Assembly: GCF_000364225.2 (NCBI RefSeq)
Contig: NZ_AQFT02000001.1
Coordinates: 3,491,501-3,555,500, forward strand
Origin: Eubacterium plexicaudatum ASF492
Lineage (GTDB): Bacteria; Bacillota; Clostridia; Lachnospirales; Lachnospiraceae
Length of the DNA: 64,000 bases
Direction of reading: 5' to 3'
The position numbers and the translations under genes are program-made. Each line of letters opens with the position of its first letter. The stretch's first letter is position 1. The notes beneath the pieces were generated by a model. It saw nothing but the letters and a program-made list of their open reading frames with translations. It did not search any database and had not been told where the DNA came from. This document shows positions 10,447-20,148 of the stretch, piece by piece.

Positions 10447-11521
10447 AGTCAATGGTGATGGTATCAGGAATTGTTTTTGGCCGGCCGCATTTGTCGTTCA
10501 GGTCGATGAAGGCCCGTATTCCCCTGTTTTTAAGGATCCGGTAGGTGGGGTAATTGTCCATTGCAGAATCCAGGCACATATTCGAGGTGGAAACAGCCGG
10601 CATATGTTTTTCCAGTTCATGGAAAGCGACAAGGAAATTGACCGAATCATGACGCTTTGCACTGGTAAAACGCAGAAGCAGGGGGAGATCTGTCCTGAGT
10701 TCACTGTTATAGCAGGATAATTGGAACAAAGTGTAGCCGAAGTAATATTTTTCCAGGTCGCTGTCCCAGCCCCAGGAAGCATCGGGGTCGGGGAAATGCC
10801 GCAGGTTTTCCGGTGCGCCAACCCTGTGGTGCCCGCGTGGGCAGGCATGGGTATGCACGGCGGTGCCGTCTCCGGAAACCGTAAGGTGTTCCCTTGGTAT
10901 GAGGCCGGATTCCATGGAAGGTAGGACAGCCACGTGATAGAAGAAGCGCTGCAGCCGCCCTTCAAAGTTAAAAGGGATATCCTTCCCGCTCATGAGCCGT
11001 TTTTCGATAGATTCTGTGATTTTGGGCTTTGCCTCCTGTGCTTTGTGTTTTTTGCCTTTGGGCTTATCCGGCTTTTTGGTGTTCCAGGAAGCCGGAAGCA
11101 GTTTGTCCCGCGCATATAAGTCCGTTGGCGGTGCAGCCCAGAGCCTGTCCATGAAGTCAAAATAAGAACCGAGGGGCGGCAGGGAATCCGTAGTGCAGCC
11201 GATGAGAGCGGCAAGGAGGCGGTCATGTTTGAGCCTGTCGACCCAAAGGGTAAGGGATAGCTTGGCCAAACCTTCTGAAAATAGAAGAAAGAAAAGGATA
11301 AAAGACCTTAAGATTTGTGGCTGGTTCTTAGCGGGCCTGCCAGTGTTGGAGTAAAAGGGTAGAAGGAACTCCATGGCCTTATCGGTATCGAAAAGGCGGA
11401 GTTTCTGCCATGGCTTCCAAAGCCCCGTATGGAGCCGGACTCTTTCAGAGGAATCGAAATGGACTTTGGATTCGTTGAGAAAGTACTTGTAATCTTGCAT
11501 GGACTGCCAGTACTTGATCAT
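10447..11521 (-). pseudogene. IS1182-family transposase, C-terminally truncated
   Basis: Starts at ATG 11521 after CTAGGAGGTG and matches the full-length 490-residue copy at 42854 residue for residue with few changes (for example KYWQSMQDYKYFLNE). It breaks off after ...TIPDTITID, losing about 130 residues that include the C-terminal Cys-rich part and the final catalytic region. Not expected to be active. Confidence 0.85.
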
Positions 11522-11763
11522 AAAGTGCACCTCCTAGTAGTTTAGTTTAATGCTGTGCGTGTGGCACAGACGCTTCTTAACTACAAGGGGCGCGTTTGGT
11601 GACTGGCGTATATGGTCACCAAACGCGCCGCACATTTTGGCTTATATGTCAATACTTTTTTGAAAATTTAACAAAAATGTTTTCCGGGATATGGAGGAAA
11701 GCAAAAAAGAAGAACATGAAAAAAGAGCGGAAATTCGGGCTTAAAGAGTTTCCGAGACCGCTC
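10447..11763 (-). mobile_element. Truncated IS1182-family element
   Basis: Near-identical to the complete copy at 42612-44510 but lacking the distal part. It keeps the outer end (complement GAGCGGTCTCGGAAACTC, 11746-11763) and the 15-bp-stem hairpin upstream of the transposase (11589-11603 with 11615-11629). It stops abruptly at about 10447 inside the transposase gene, next to the surface-protein scar. Confidence 0.85.
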
Positions 11764-11861
11764 TGCGTTTGGAATGGATGCAGAATGTAAAACAGGATTT
11801 AGGAACTGACAGGGATACTATTGTGTGCCTGTGTAAGACGAGAATGATCAGGAGGTAAATA

Positions 11862-14666
11862 ATGATGGACTGGATGTTAAAGAAAATACTGTCATTGCTG
11901 CTGGCTGTGACGGTGATAGCAGGGATGAACGGTGTGCCGGTTTGGGCAGCAGATTCTGCCGGGCAGGAAAACGGTATCGAAGAGTATACTGGAAACGACG
12001 TATTTACTGTAACAATGGATGAAACGACTGACACGTATCCAAATTACGATAAATTTGCAGATATATGGAAAAATCTACAAGGGAAGACGGCTGAGATTTG
12101 TCTGCTGGAAAATTTGAACTTGGACAATATAACTTTTGATCATGATGGTAATACAGATTCTCGTAAAACACTTAAACTTGAATCGGGGAACATTACTCTT
12201 AAAATAGCTAATGGTAAAAAACTGTATAATACAACACACGAGCAGCTTATTTGGATAGCTGGTGGTACATTTACGCTGGAAGGAGGTGAATTTTCTGAAC
12301 TTTCTACAACGAACGGAGCAGTAATAGATGTTCACAATGCCAGTGTACAAATCCAAGGGAATGTAAAGTTGAAGGGTAATACTTGCATATCGGCAGATAA
12401 AAGCAGCGATGTGAGAATCAGACAGTGTATTTTGGAAGGCAAAGAACGTGCTGTACACGTATATAACGGACGTGTAAATGACATACTTGACAATGGGTTT
12501 GCATATCAGCAAAAGAACGAGGGCGACACTGATCAATGGGACTGGATAAGATATGGCGACCAGACTGGCCAGCTTGGGCCTGGCACTTTTCGAGTAACGG
12601 AGTCTCCAGTAAAATTCAACCAGCAGCCGCAAAGCACAACCGTAACATATGGTGATACTCTGCCAGCTTTACAAGCAGGAGCTAAAATAACGCAGCAAGA
12701 TGCGGTCCAAACAAGCGATATCGCCTATAAGTGGTATCAGATGGAAGGAGACGATGCCAGGGAAACGAATACAACAAGTCCAGAATACGCTTTTTCAGAA
12801 ATCCTGGATGCCGGCAGTTACCGGTACTATTGCAGGGCGACTTGTGATTGGTTTTCTCTGAACAGTAAGACGGCTGTTATAACCGTAACCCCAAAACCAG
12901 TTACGGCAAAGATTGTAAGCACAGGCGATATTATAAAGGAATATGATGGAACGACAGATGTACCGTCCGGACTGCTGTCTGTCCAGCTGGATGGCATTCT
13001 TGATTCAGACAGCGTCACCCCCTCTGCTCTGTTCTATTATGACAGTCCAGAGCCTGGCATCCGCAAAATCACAGCTAAAATTAATCTTTTCGGAGACGAT
13101 GCAGCTAATTATGAGCTGGACAGCGACACAATTTCTGTAGATGGAAAGATTACAGGGACAGAATCGGATATCCCGGTGACGGGTGTGTTGCTGGACAGAC
13201 ATTCTCTAAGTATGACTGTGGGCGGCAGACAGCAGTTAACAGCCAGCATACTGCCGGAAAATGCTTCCAATAAAAATGTATCATGGACTTCGGATAATCC
13301 GGCAGCGGCATCTGTGGACAGCAGCGGGAATATTACGGCTGTCGGTGCAGGCAGTGCGGTGATTACTGTTACCACTGCGGACGGGAACCGTACGGACTCC
13401 TGTACGGTCACGGTCAGCAGCGCAGGCGGCAGTACGGGCAGTGGCGGCAGTTCAGGCAATATATTTATATATTTTAATCTGCCATTTGTCAAAGGCCATC
13501 CGGACAAAAAAGGATGGACTGCGATTCAGAAAGAAGCTGTGACAGTGCCGGAAGGCGGAACGACAGATATCGACATGAACGGTTCTGTTTTGGTTCCGGG
13601 CAGTTTTTTTACAGCCGTCAAAGGCAGGGATATTACGGTCGTCTTTGATATGGGCAGCGGTATCTCATGGAGCGTATGCGGGAAAGATATCACGGCAGAA
13701 ACAGCAAGTGACATAAATCTGTCCGTAAGAGCCGGCGCGGGGAAGATTCCCCGGGATGTTTTAAACAGCACGGCAGGCGCTTCTGCACACCTGGAACTGA
13801 GTCCTGTCCATAACGGACCGTTTGGTTTTACGGCAGTGCTTACAATCCAGACCTGCATCGGAGGGAACGGTATTATGATTGGTACCGGAAAGACAGATGC
13901 AGTCGCCGGGATGTATGCAAACCTGTTTGCTTATGACCCTGACCAGCGCAGCCTGTCATTTATCTGTGCAGACTGTGTGGGAGACGACGGGAAGGTACGT
14001 CTGCCGGCTGTCGGTGCATCGGACTGGACCGTCATTCTGTCGGCATACCCGATGGACGGCACAGATGTATCGGAAGACCCTTCAGCGTCCCAGAACGGGA
14101 CAGAGCCGGAAAATCCACAGGAGCCGGAAGAAACTGCAAAAGCACAGGTGAAGTCCGTAAAGCTCTCCAAAACTGTGTACACATACAGCGGAAAGGCAAA
14201 AAAACCGGCCGTCACAGCAGTGGATACAGCTGGCAGGCGGATTTCGGACAGATATTATACAGTAAGCTATCAGAATAACGTAAAAGCCGGCAGGGCAGCA
14301 GCTGTAATCAAGTTCAAGGGCGGCTACAGTAGTACCGTGAAAAAGACATTTACGATACGCCCGGCAGGCACTTCCATGAAAAAGACCACCGCACTGTCCG
14401 GCGGCTTTACTGTAAAATGGGCAAAAAGGACTTCCCAGACCAGCGGGTACCAGATTCAGTATTCTAGGACTGCCGGATTCAAGGGAAACAGTACCCACAG
14501 CGCATTTGTGAAAAAGGCTTCGACAACAGCAAAGACTGTGAAAAAACTGTCGGCCGGCAAAAAATATTATGTGCGCATCCGCACTTACAAGACAGTAAAA
14601 ACAGGCGGTAAAAACACAAATATTTATTCCGCATGGAGCAATGCAGCAGTGCTGCGGGTAAAATAA
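11862..14666 (+). CDS. Secreted surface protein with MBG, Big_2-like and Fn3-like domains
   Basis: 934 residues, intact. ATG 11862 follows AGGAGG. Signal peptide: MMDWMLKKILSLLLAVTVIA, cleavage near VWAAD. Residues about 40-230 form a beta-helix-like region; about 240-330 an Ig-like region (FNQQPQSTTVTYG...YKWYQM); about 345-430 an MBG-like module (KEYDGTTDVPSGLL). A Big_2-like Ig domain covers about 440-525 (LSMTVGGRQQLTASILPEN), a large unassigned region about 545-730, and Fn3-like domains the C-terminus (KKYYVRIRTYKTVKTGGKN). Architecture and C-terminal module relate it to the broken giant protein upstream. No sorting motif is visible. Its 5' flank is the end of the truncated IS1182 only 98 bases away, so its native promoter may be partly replaced. 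Confidence 0.75.
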   Translation: MMDWMLKKILSLLLAVTVIAGMNGVPVWAADSAGQENGIEEYTGNDVFTVTMDETTDTYPNYDKFADIWKNLQGKTAEICLLENLNLDNITFDHDGNTDSRKTLKLESGNITLKIANGKKLYNTTHEQLIWIAGGTFTLEGGEFSELSTTNGAVIDVHNASVQIQGNVKLKGNTCISADKSSDVRIRQCILEGKERAVHVYNGRVNDILDNGFAYQQKNEGDTDQWDWIRYGDQTGQLGPGTFRVTESPVKFNQQPQSTTVTYGDTLPALQAGAKITQQDAVQTSDIAYKWYQMEGDDARETNTTSPEYAFSEILDAGSYRYYCRATCDWFSLNSKTAVITVTPKPVTAKIVSTGDIIKEYDGTTDVPSGLLSVQLDGILDSDSVTPSALFYYDSPEPGIRKITAKINLFGDDAANYELDSDTISVDGKITGTESDIPVTGVLLDRHSLSMTVGGRQQLTASILPENASNKNVSWTSDNPAAASVDSSGNITAVGAGSAVITVTTADGNRTDSCTVTVSSAGGSTGSGGSSGNIFIYFNLPFVKGHPDKKGWTAIQKEAVTVPEGGTTDIDMNGSVLVPGSFFTAVKGRDITVVFDMGSGISWSVCGKDITAETASDINLSVRAGAGKIPRDVLNSTAGASAHLELSPVHNGPFGFTAVLTIQTCIGGNGIMIGTGKTDAVAGMYANLFAYDPDQRSLSFICADCVGDDGKVRLPAVGASDWTVILSAYPMDGTDVSEDPSASQNGTEPENPQEPEETAKAQVKSVKLSKTVYTYSGKAKKPAVTAVDTAGRRISDRYYTVSYQNNVKAGRAAAVIKFKGGYSSTVKKTFTIRPAGTSMKKTTALSGGFTVKWAKRTSQTSGYQIQYSRTAGFKGNSTHSAFVKKASTTAKTVKKLSAGKKYYVRIRTYKTVKTGGKNTNIYSAWSNAAVLRVK

Positions 14667-14688
14667 ATAGAATCCTGATGGATTGACA

Positions 14689-14721
14689 GGCGTCTGCCAG
14701 AAATGGCAGGCGCTTTGTTTT
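14689..14721 (+). terminator. Intrinsic terminator after the secreted-protein gene
   Basis: GCGTCTGCCA and TGGCAGGCGC form a stem with a GAAA loop (14690-14713), followed by TTTGTTTT. It lies 23 bases after the stop codon. Confidence 0.85.
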
Positions 14722-14870
14722 GCACTGAGGCTGTGAACCGTCCCTTCGTCTACATAGTTTTTTCACATTTCATTTTAACTAAATTTAAGTTTCAGATGCT
14801 ATCATCTCATCAAACAAAAAGACGTCATGCGCTGCCGGCGCAGCGGACTATAGAAACAAGGAGAATCATC

Positions 14871-15549
14871 ATGGATTATCAGAACATATTCAAAAGACAT
14901 GAAATGAAATACCTGCTGAGCCGCCAGGAAAAAGAACGGATGCTGGAAGCGATGAAACCATACATGCGCCCGGATCCGTACGGCCATACCTGCATCCGTA
15001 ATATTTATTTAGATTCAGACACCTTCCGCCTCATCCGGCGTTCTCTGGAAAAACCAGTCTATAAAGAAAAGCTGCGGGTGCGAAGCTGCCAGAGAATGCT
15101 TCCAGTCCGGCGCTCCTCTGCCCGTCCGGTCGCAGATTGCAGACGAAATCGACTATTTCCGCAGCTGGTACCGGCCGCTGCGCCCCGCCGTATTTCTTTC
15201 CTATGAGCGTGAGGCATAGGAATCCACAGACGGGAGCGGCTTTAGGGTCACATTTGACGAAAATATACAATACCGCCAAAAAGACCTGTCCCTCGGTGCC
15301 GCTATTTACGGAAAACCACTGCTGCATCAGGGTGAAGCTCTTATGGAAATCAAAGCAGCCAGTGCCATGCCGCTCTGGATGAGCCGGCAGCTGGCAGCAC
15401 AGCAGATCTGCCAGACTTCCTTCTCAAAATACGGAGCTGCTTATCAGAATATCCTGGCAGAAGCACAGATACAGACCGACAGGAATATTCAGCCATACAA
15501 AGCTGCATTTCAAAACATCATGACAAACGGAGGGTTTCAATATGCTTAA
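14871..15549 (+). pseudogene. VTC-domain (polyphosphate polymerase-type) protein, degraded
   Basis: ATG 14871 follows AAGGAG. The first 75 residues (FKRHEMKYLLSRQEKERM...PYGHTCIRNIYLDSDTFRLI) match the N-terminus of VTC-domain proteins, with the conserved E-x-K-Y of the tunnel domain. After about 15090 the frame shifts and sequence is lost, but later parts are still readable in other frames: EIDYFRSWYRPLRPAVFLSYEREA, DGSGFRVTFDENIQYRQKDL, then LMEIKAASAMPLWMSR...SFSKYGAAYQNIL to the stop at 15547-15549. An in-frame stop and missing core segments indicate real decay, not only a sequencing slip. Confidence 0.75.
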
Positions 15550-15606
15550 CAGTTTTTTCCAGGGTATTTTCGATACGGATATGACAACGGTGATATCCGG
15601 ACAGCA
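15541..15606 (+). pseudogene. Remnant of a DUF4956-type membrane protein gene (5' end only)
   Basis: The ATG at 15541 overlaps the VTC stop and gives MLNSFFQGIFDTDMTTVIS, which resembles the start of DUF4956 membrane proteins that normally follow VTC genes. After about 20 codons the sequence is joined to a different gene, so the membrane domain is deleted. The identification rests on this short match and on gene order. Confidence 0.4.
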
Positions 15607-15981
15607 GAGAATCTGTCAGCCACAGTGGGAACACAGGATTCCCTGCCACCTGAAAATATGCCGGAACTGAAACCGGCGACAGATTTTAAACCGTCGGACA
15701 CACAAGCAGATTTCTCCGGGACAGATGCACAGACAGACAGCACAAAAGGCATAAAAGCAGTCGGAAACCTGTGGCTGGACAGCGGTACATTTGTCATCGA
15801 CTCAGCAGACGATGCACTCCATTCAAACAGCAGCATCTGCATTTCCGATGGCAGTTATCAGCTTGCATCCGGAGACGACGGCATTCATGCCGATGACAGC
15901 ACTGCGATTTCCGGCGGCAGAGGCGGCAGAGGCGGTATGGACGGCAGCCAGAGAGGCATGCATGACAGCACAACACCTTAG
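15607..15981 (+). pseudogene. Fragment of a Cthe_2159/DUF4353-type carbohydrate-binding protein
   Basis: In the frame ending at 15981 the sequence KGIKAVGNLWLDSGTFVIDS followed by ADDALHSNSSICISDGSYQL and ASGDDGIHADDSTAISGG matches the calcium-binding beta-helix repeat (G-D-D-x-I/L-H-A/S) of this family. Only about 80 recognizable residues remain. Such proteins commonly sit downstream of VTC and DUF4956 genes, so the three remnants are one collapsed operon. Confidence 0.55.
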
Positions 15982-16334
15982 AAGATGCTAAAAAATCATT
16001 TCCGGACAGAAGTAACGGCGTTCCGGACACTGAATGAGGGGAACGGTCCAGTAAATGCAAAGTCCTGGTGTGAACCAATGTCATTTACTTAACGAAAAAT
16101 TTATTTGAAAACTGCATTTAAGGAAGAAAAGCGGTTAACTTAGCCGGAGATAAAAGGATATTTATATTTAAACCACAAAATGCAGCCGGCGGAAAAAGCT
16201 GAAAAATGTTTGGATATTCGGTATTTTGAATGATAGGAGAATAAGACAATAAAGCCGATTCAACGATTTTATAAAATTATTGAATCCGCCTGAAAACAGG
16301 TGTATATTAAGAATGTGTTATTCGGCTTCTGTAC
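15982..16334. other. No gene seen
   Basis: 350 bases of AT-rich sequence between the carbohydrate-binding remnant and the IS4-type remnant. Frames are short and without recognizable motifs. Confidence 0.6.
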
Positions 16335-17090
16335 TTAATTCCTATAACAGAAGCTCATGGGGATTTTGAACCTTTTCTGTCGGGGAAAGGTTCTGCCGGG
16401 CCTGACTGCTTCAATACTGGCTGCAATCAGGCTTTCCGCATCCATATCAAATTCATGGTCCGGCAGGCTTGTTATAAGGTTTACAAAAGAGCCCGGAGCC
16501 GCTTCAAACCGGACGTCCCGCAGTGCGATGCTGCATTCGCACCCTGTGTCTGTAATGAAGTCCATAGGAACGTCGCTGCACACGCAGCGGCAGCTTTCCG
16601 CAAGCTCCGGGTGTTTCCGTTTTTTCTTTGACTGCGAGCGCGTAAGGATACGCCCCGCATGCGTGTCAAGTGCCTGCACCCCGTTCAGGCTGCGTCCGGG
16701 GACGGCTTCTGTTTTTTTATCCGTGCAGCGGATCAGGAAATACTGCCCGTTTTCAATGACATGAGCAAAATTATTGTAAGACGCATATCCCCTGTCTGCA
16801 ATGCAGACAGACGCAGGACTGCCGGTTGTGCGGGGCCTGCGGCATCCACCATCTGGCAGAAGGCGCTGTATTCATTGTGCTTCCGGCCGGGCTGGATGAC
16901 AAGGTCGGTGAAGCGCCTGTCCGGGATGGAATAGCAGGCGTTGATATAAGCCTGGTTATAACCTTTTGGAGACATCCGGCTGGGCCCGTAAAAAGTGTCC
17001 GGGTCATTTGGGTTGCGGAAAATATCCAACGCAGAGCCGTCACAGGCAATGAGCCGGTATTTTCCATTAAAAAGGTTATTTTTCAGCTGC
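16335..17090 (-). pseudogene. IS4-type transposase remnant
   Basis: On the minus strand, KYRLIACDGSALDIFRNP (first catalytic Asp), the GPSRMSPKGYNQAYINACYS stretch and LVIQPGRKHNEYSAFCQMVD match a group of IS4 transposases. In a second frame ADRGYASYNNFAHVIENGQYF carries the second Asp, and a third stretch near the C-terminus reads SIALRDVRFE. The frame shifts near 16800, and the N-terminal third is replaced at about 17090 by the DUF6551-type tail on the other strand. Confidence 0.65.
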
Positions 17091-17629
17091 CTGTTAAAAG
17101 TTACGAGCAGGAAGCCGAACTGTATTTCAAGCTGGATCAGTCCAAAGGCCGGCTGCGACTCTCCCACGCAACAAAAGCCCTGCTGGAGTCCGGCACGGAT
17201 GCGGAGGTGCTGGAAATCAAGCGGCTTGTGGAGGCGGCGGGCTTTGTGTGGGTGCTGGATAAGAAAAGCGGTGACGCTTATGAAATCCTCTCTACCCGCG
17301 CAATCATCAACGCCTACCGTCTGCTGGGCGGAGCGGCTTTTTCCCGCCTGCTGGTATTACTGGACAGCACATGGCACGGCGCGTCCATCTCCCTCCGTGC
17401 GTCTATGCTCTCCGGCATGGCGCTGTTTCTGAAAACCTATGAAACCGAACTGGACGACCGCTCTTTCATCAAGCGGCTGTCTGCGGTTGACCCGGAGGAA
17501 ATCATCCGGCGCGGCAAGATGGACTTCTCCACCAATAAAGCCACCCTCCGGTTCGCCCGCGTCATTCTGGAAAAGTATAACAGCCAGCAGCGCGGCGGGC
17601 GCAAGCTGCCCTACCGATTCAAGGGCTGA
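17088..17629 (+). pseudogene. C-terminal part of a DUF6551-like mobile-element protein
   Basis: Open in frame from the IS remnant to the stop at 17627-17629. The recognizable part starts near KSYEQEAELYFKLDQSKGRL and runs through STRAIINAYRLLGGAAFSRL to KLPYRFKG. I recognise this as resembling DUF6551 proteins (ParB-like context) that precede tnpW and large serine recombinases in Firmicutes mobile elements. The N-terminal part is missing because of the junction with the IS4-type remnant. A terminator follows 19 bases after the stop. Confidence 0.5.
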
Positions 17630-17647
17630 TGGGAAAACGTACATAGG

Positions 17648-17679
17648 AGCCGCAGACTACCCCGTCTGCGGCCCTTTTC
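17648..17679 (+). terminator. Intrinsic terminator
   Basis: GCCGCAGAC and GTCTGCGGC form a 9-bp stem with a TACCCC loop, followed by CCTTTT, just after the DUF6551-like gene and before tnpW. Confidence 0.85.
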
Positions 17680-17697
17680 ATTGCAAGGGAGGTTTGT

Positions 17698-17877
17698 ATG
17701 GACACAGTAACGAAAGAGCCAAAATCCCCCGCTGTGGAGCCGTCCGAGCAGGGCTACCAGCTTACCATCGGACGCGACACCATCCGGGTGGTCAGCGTTT
17801 TCAGCGGCACAAGGACGGCAAGCGAAGCCATCCACGAAGCCGCCGTAAAGAAAATCCTTTACGACACAAGCAGTTAA
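17698..17877 (+). CDS. tnpW: TnpW-family transposon-encoded small protein
   Basis: 59 residues from ATG 17698 (AAGGGAGG upstream) to TAA 17875-17877. The C-terminal half GYQLTIGRDTIRVVSVFS followed by TASEAIHEAAVKKILYD fits the small TnpW-like proteins encoded next to TnpX-type recombinases in Tn4451-related elements. Biochemical function is unknown. The serine recombinase gene starts 127 bases downstream on the same strand, which supports the assignment. Confidence 0.6.
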   Translation: MDTVTKEPKSPAVEPSEQGYQLTIGRDTIRVVSVFSGTRTASEAIHEAAVKKILYDTSS

Positions 17878-18004
17878 AATATGTGTGCAGTATCGTCAGA
17901 AGCAGCAGGCTGTCAGCTTGACTTTACCGCTTTAATGTGGTATAGTGTAGATGACAGACGAGCATAAACCCTGTTGTTTCTCGGACTGATAAGGAGGCAG
18001 TTTT

Positions 18005-19617
18005 ATGAGAGAACAACAGAATTACAGAGCCGCTATCTATTGCCGGCTTTCTTCCGAAGATGGGGCCGACCACGAATCTATGAGCATTGGGAACCAGCGG
18101 GCATTGCTGGCCGAGTATGTGCAGAAACAGGGCTGGGAGGTTGTCGATACCTATATCGACGACGGATTCTCAGGTACGAATTTCGACCGTCCCGGCTTCC
18201 AGCGGATGATTGCCGACATTGAAAAAGGGCGCATCAACCTGGTCATTACCAAAGACCTCTCCCGCCTTGGACGTAACTACATCATGTGCGGGCAGTACAC
18301 CGAGATTTATTTCCCGGAGCGCCATGTACGCTACATTGCCCTGAACGATGGCGTTGACACGCTGAACCAGACCAGCAGCATGGATATTACGCCGTTCAAG
18401 CACATCCTAAACGATATGTACGCCAAGGATATTTCCACAAAAATTAAGTCCACGCTTCATACTAAAGCAAGGCGCGGCGAATACCTTGGCGCACTCGACC
18501 CCTACGGCTACCTGCGGCATCCTGACGATAAGCACAAGCTGATTATCAACGAGGAAACCGCGCCGGTTGTCCGGCGGATGTTTGAAATGTGCGCGGCAGG
18601 GATTGGGGCAAGGAGCATTGCAACAGCCCTGAACAACGAGGGTATCTTATCCCCCAAGGAATATACACGTTTCCGTAAGCACAATCCTGAACGGGATGGC
18701 GAGTTTGAACGCCGCCACTTCTGGACACGGACTTATGTACATTTCATGCTTCAAAACGAAATCTATGTGGGGAGCATGGTGCAGGGCGGCAGTACACGCC
18801 ATCCTACCGAAGTAAAAAAAGGGAACCTATCCCTAAAGAAGATTGGGTAGTTGTTCCTGATATGCACGAACCGATCATATCCCGCGAATTATTTGATGAA
18901 GCACAAAAAAGACTGATTGCGCGGAAAAAGACCATTAAAGCCAAAGACGAGCCGGCGCTGTTTGCAGGACTGTTTTACTGCGAAGCCTGCGGAACATCCA
19001 TGAAGTTGGGTGTCAGCCAGCAGAAGTATTTTTACTATATGTGCGGGCGCAGTCAGGCGATAGGGACAGTAGCTTGTTCCAGCCACTATATTAACCGTGA
19101 CACGCTTTATCAGGTGGTTCAGGAGGATATTCAGCGCAATGCCAGACTGTTCAGCGAGGACACCGAGAAAGCAGCACAGAAACTGATGGAACTGAAATGC
19201 GCCGATCAGCAGAAACAGACCGCGACAATGAAGCGCGACCTGGCATCAGCAAAGAAGCGGCTGGCTGACCTGGATATGAAGCTGAAACGCACCTACGAGG
19301 ACAATATGAGCGGCAAGCTGCCCGACCACATCTTTACCATGTTTATCGCAGATTACGATACGGAACGGGCAACGCTGAAAGCGAACATTGCAGAGATGGA
19401 AAAGGCACTGGAAAAGGTTCGGGATACCAAGGCCGATATTGACCGCTTCGCTGACCTTATCCGAAAATACACCAGCTTTGAAAAACTCGACCGCTTCATG
19501 CTTCATGAACTGATTGACCGGATTACGATTTACGAAACACCAGGTATGGGGCGCTGCCGCAAGGGTAAGGAAAAGCGCATTACCATCTACTACAAATTTG
19601 TCGGGGCTATCCAATAA
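18005..19617 (+). pseudogene. TnpX-like large serine recombinase (one frameshift)
   Basis: ATG 18005 follows AAGGAGG. The N-terminal resolvase domain is complete: AAIYCRLSSEDG with the catalytic Ser, and TKDLSRLGRNYI with conserved Arg residues. A recombinase domain follows, then a zinc ribbon (FYCEACGTSMKLG...YYMCG) and a coiled coil (about 19200-19450) typical of large serine integrases. The frame breaks at the A7 run 18814-18820; one added A reads EVKKREPIPKEDWVVVPDMH, giving about 537 residues. It would excise and insert the surrounding element by site-specific recombination. Whether it is truly inactive depends on that single base. Confidence 0.85.
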
Positions 19618-19625
19618 TAGAAAAA

Positions 19626-19652
19626 CGGCATCCCTTATGGATGCCGAAAAAA
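19626..19652. terminator. Bidirectional terminator
   Basis: CGGCATCC (19626-19633) and GGATGCCG (19639-19646) form a stem with A-rich sequence on the left and a run of A after it. It can end both the recombinase transcript (+) and leftward transcripts. Confidence 0.75.
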
Positions 19653-19848
19653 ATCACTTGGCTTTACGTCTATTTGTCATATCATCATCTTGACTTAATC
19701 TACAATACAATGCCGTAAATTCTTCCTGCTGTCTTTTCATAAAGCTCTCCTTTCCGACAGCAGACACGGTATTGTGAAGTGTAGGTACAGTGTACCACAT
19801 CTGCCCTTAAACTTCAACGCTTTAAAGCGATAATTCTTCCGTTGCCTG

Positions 19849-20148
19849 TTATTCCTCGTCATCATCACCCCAATTCTCATCATAAAATCCATATCCCTGT
19901 GCGCTGCGCCGAAAAATATCCGTAAGTGTTGCAAGCAAGTCCCTCCCGTCTTTTCGGAAATGGGCGTTGACGGTGTATTCCGTGCCGCCGATTTTCTCGG
20001 TAAGGCTCATCGGCTCTGGGATGCGGACAAGGGGAGTGACGTTCTGGACAGGCGGCAGAGGGGGATATATTTTGTCGGGATTTACCATAGGGACGTCCTT
20101 GTATTTCTCCATAATCGCCTGTATTTCTTCCACGGACAGTCTGCTCAT
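19849..20148 (-). CDS. Small acidic protein with a TnpW-like C-terminal segment
   Basis: 99 residues from ATG 20148. The start overlaps the relaxase stop by four bases (ATGA) and GGAGGGAGGAA lies just upstream, so it is translationally coupled. The middle is Pro-rich (KIYPPLPPVQNVTPLVRIPE). The part TEKIGGTEYTVNAHFRKDGR followed by DLLATLTDIFRRS resembles the TnpW-like domain, and the end is strongly acidic (ENWGDDDEE). It is the last gene of the mobC-relaxase operon; function unknown. Confidence 0.6.
   Translation of the reverse strand: MSRLSVEEIQAIMEKYKDVPMVNPDKIYPPLPPVQNVTPLVRIPEPMSLTEKIGGTEYTVNAHFRKDGRDLLATLTDIFRRSAQGYGFYDENWGDDDEE

Noticed and set aside
16826..17087. N-terminal extension of the DUF6551-like frame
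   Set aside because: This part is antisense to the IS4-type transposase remnant and is open by chance; the DUF6551-like similarity begins near 17088.
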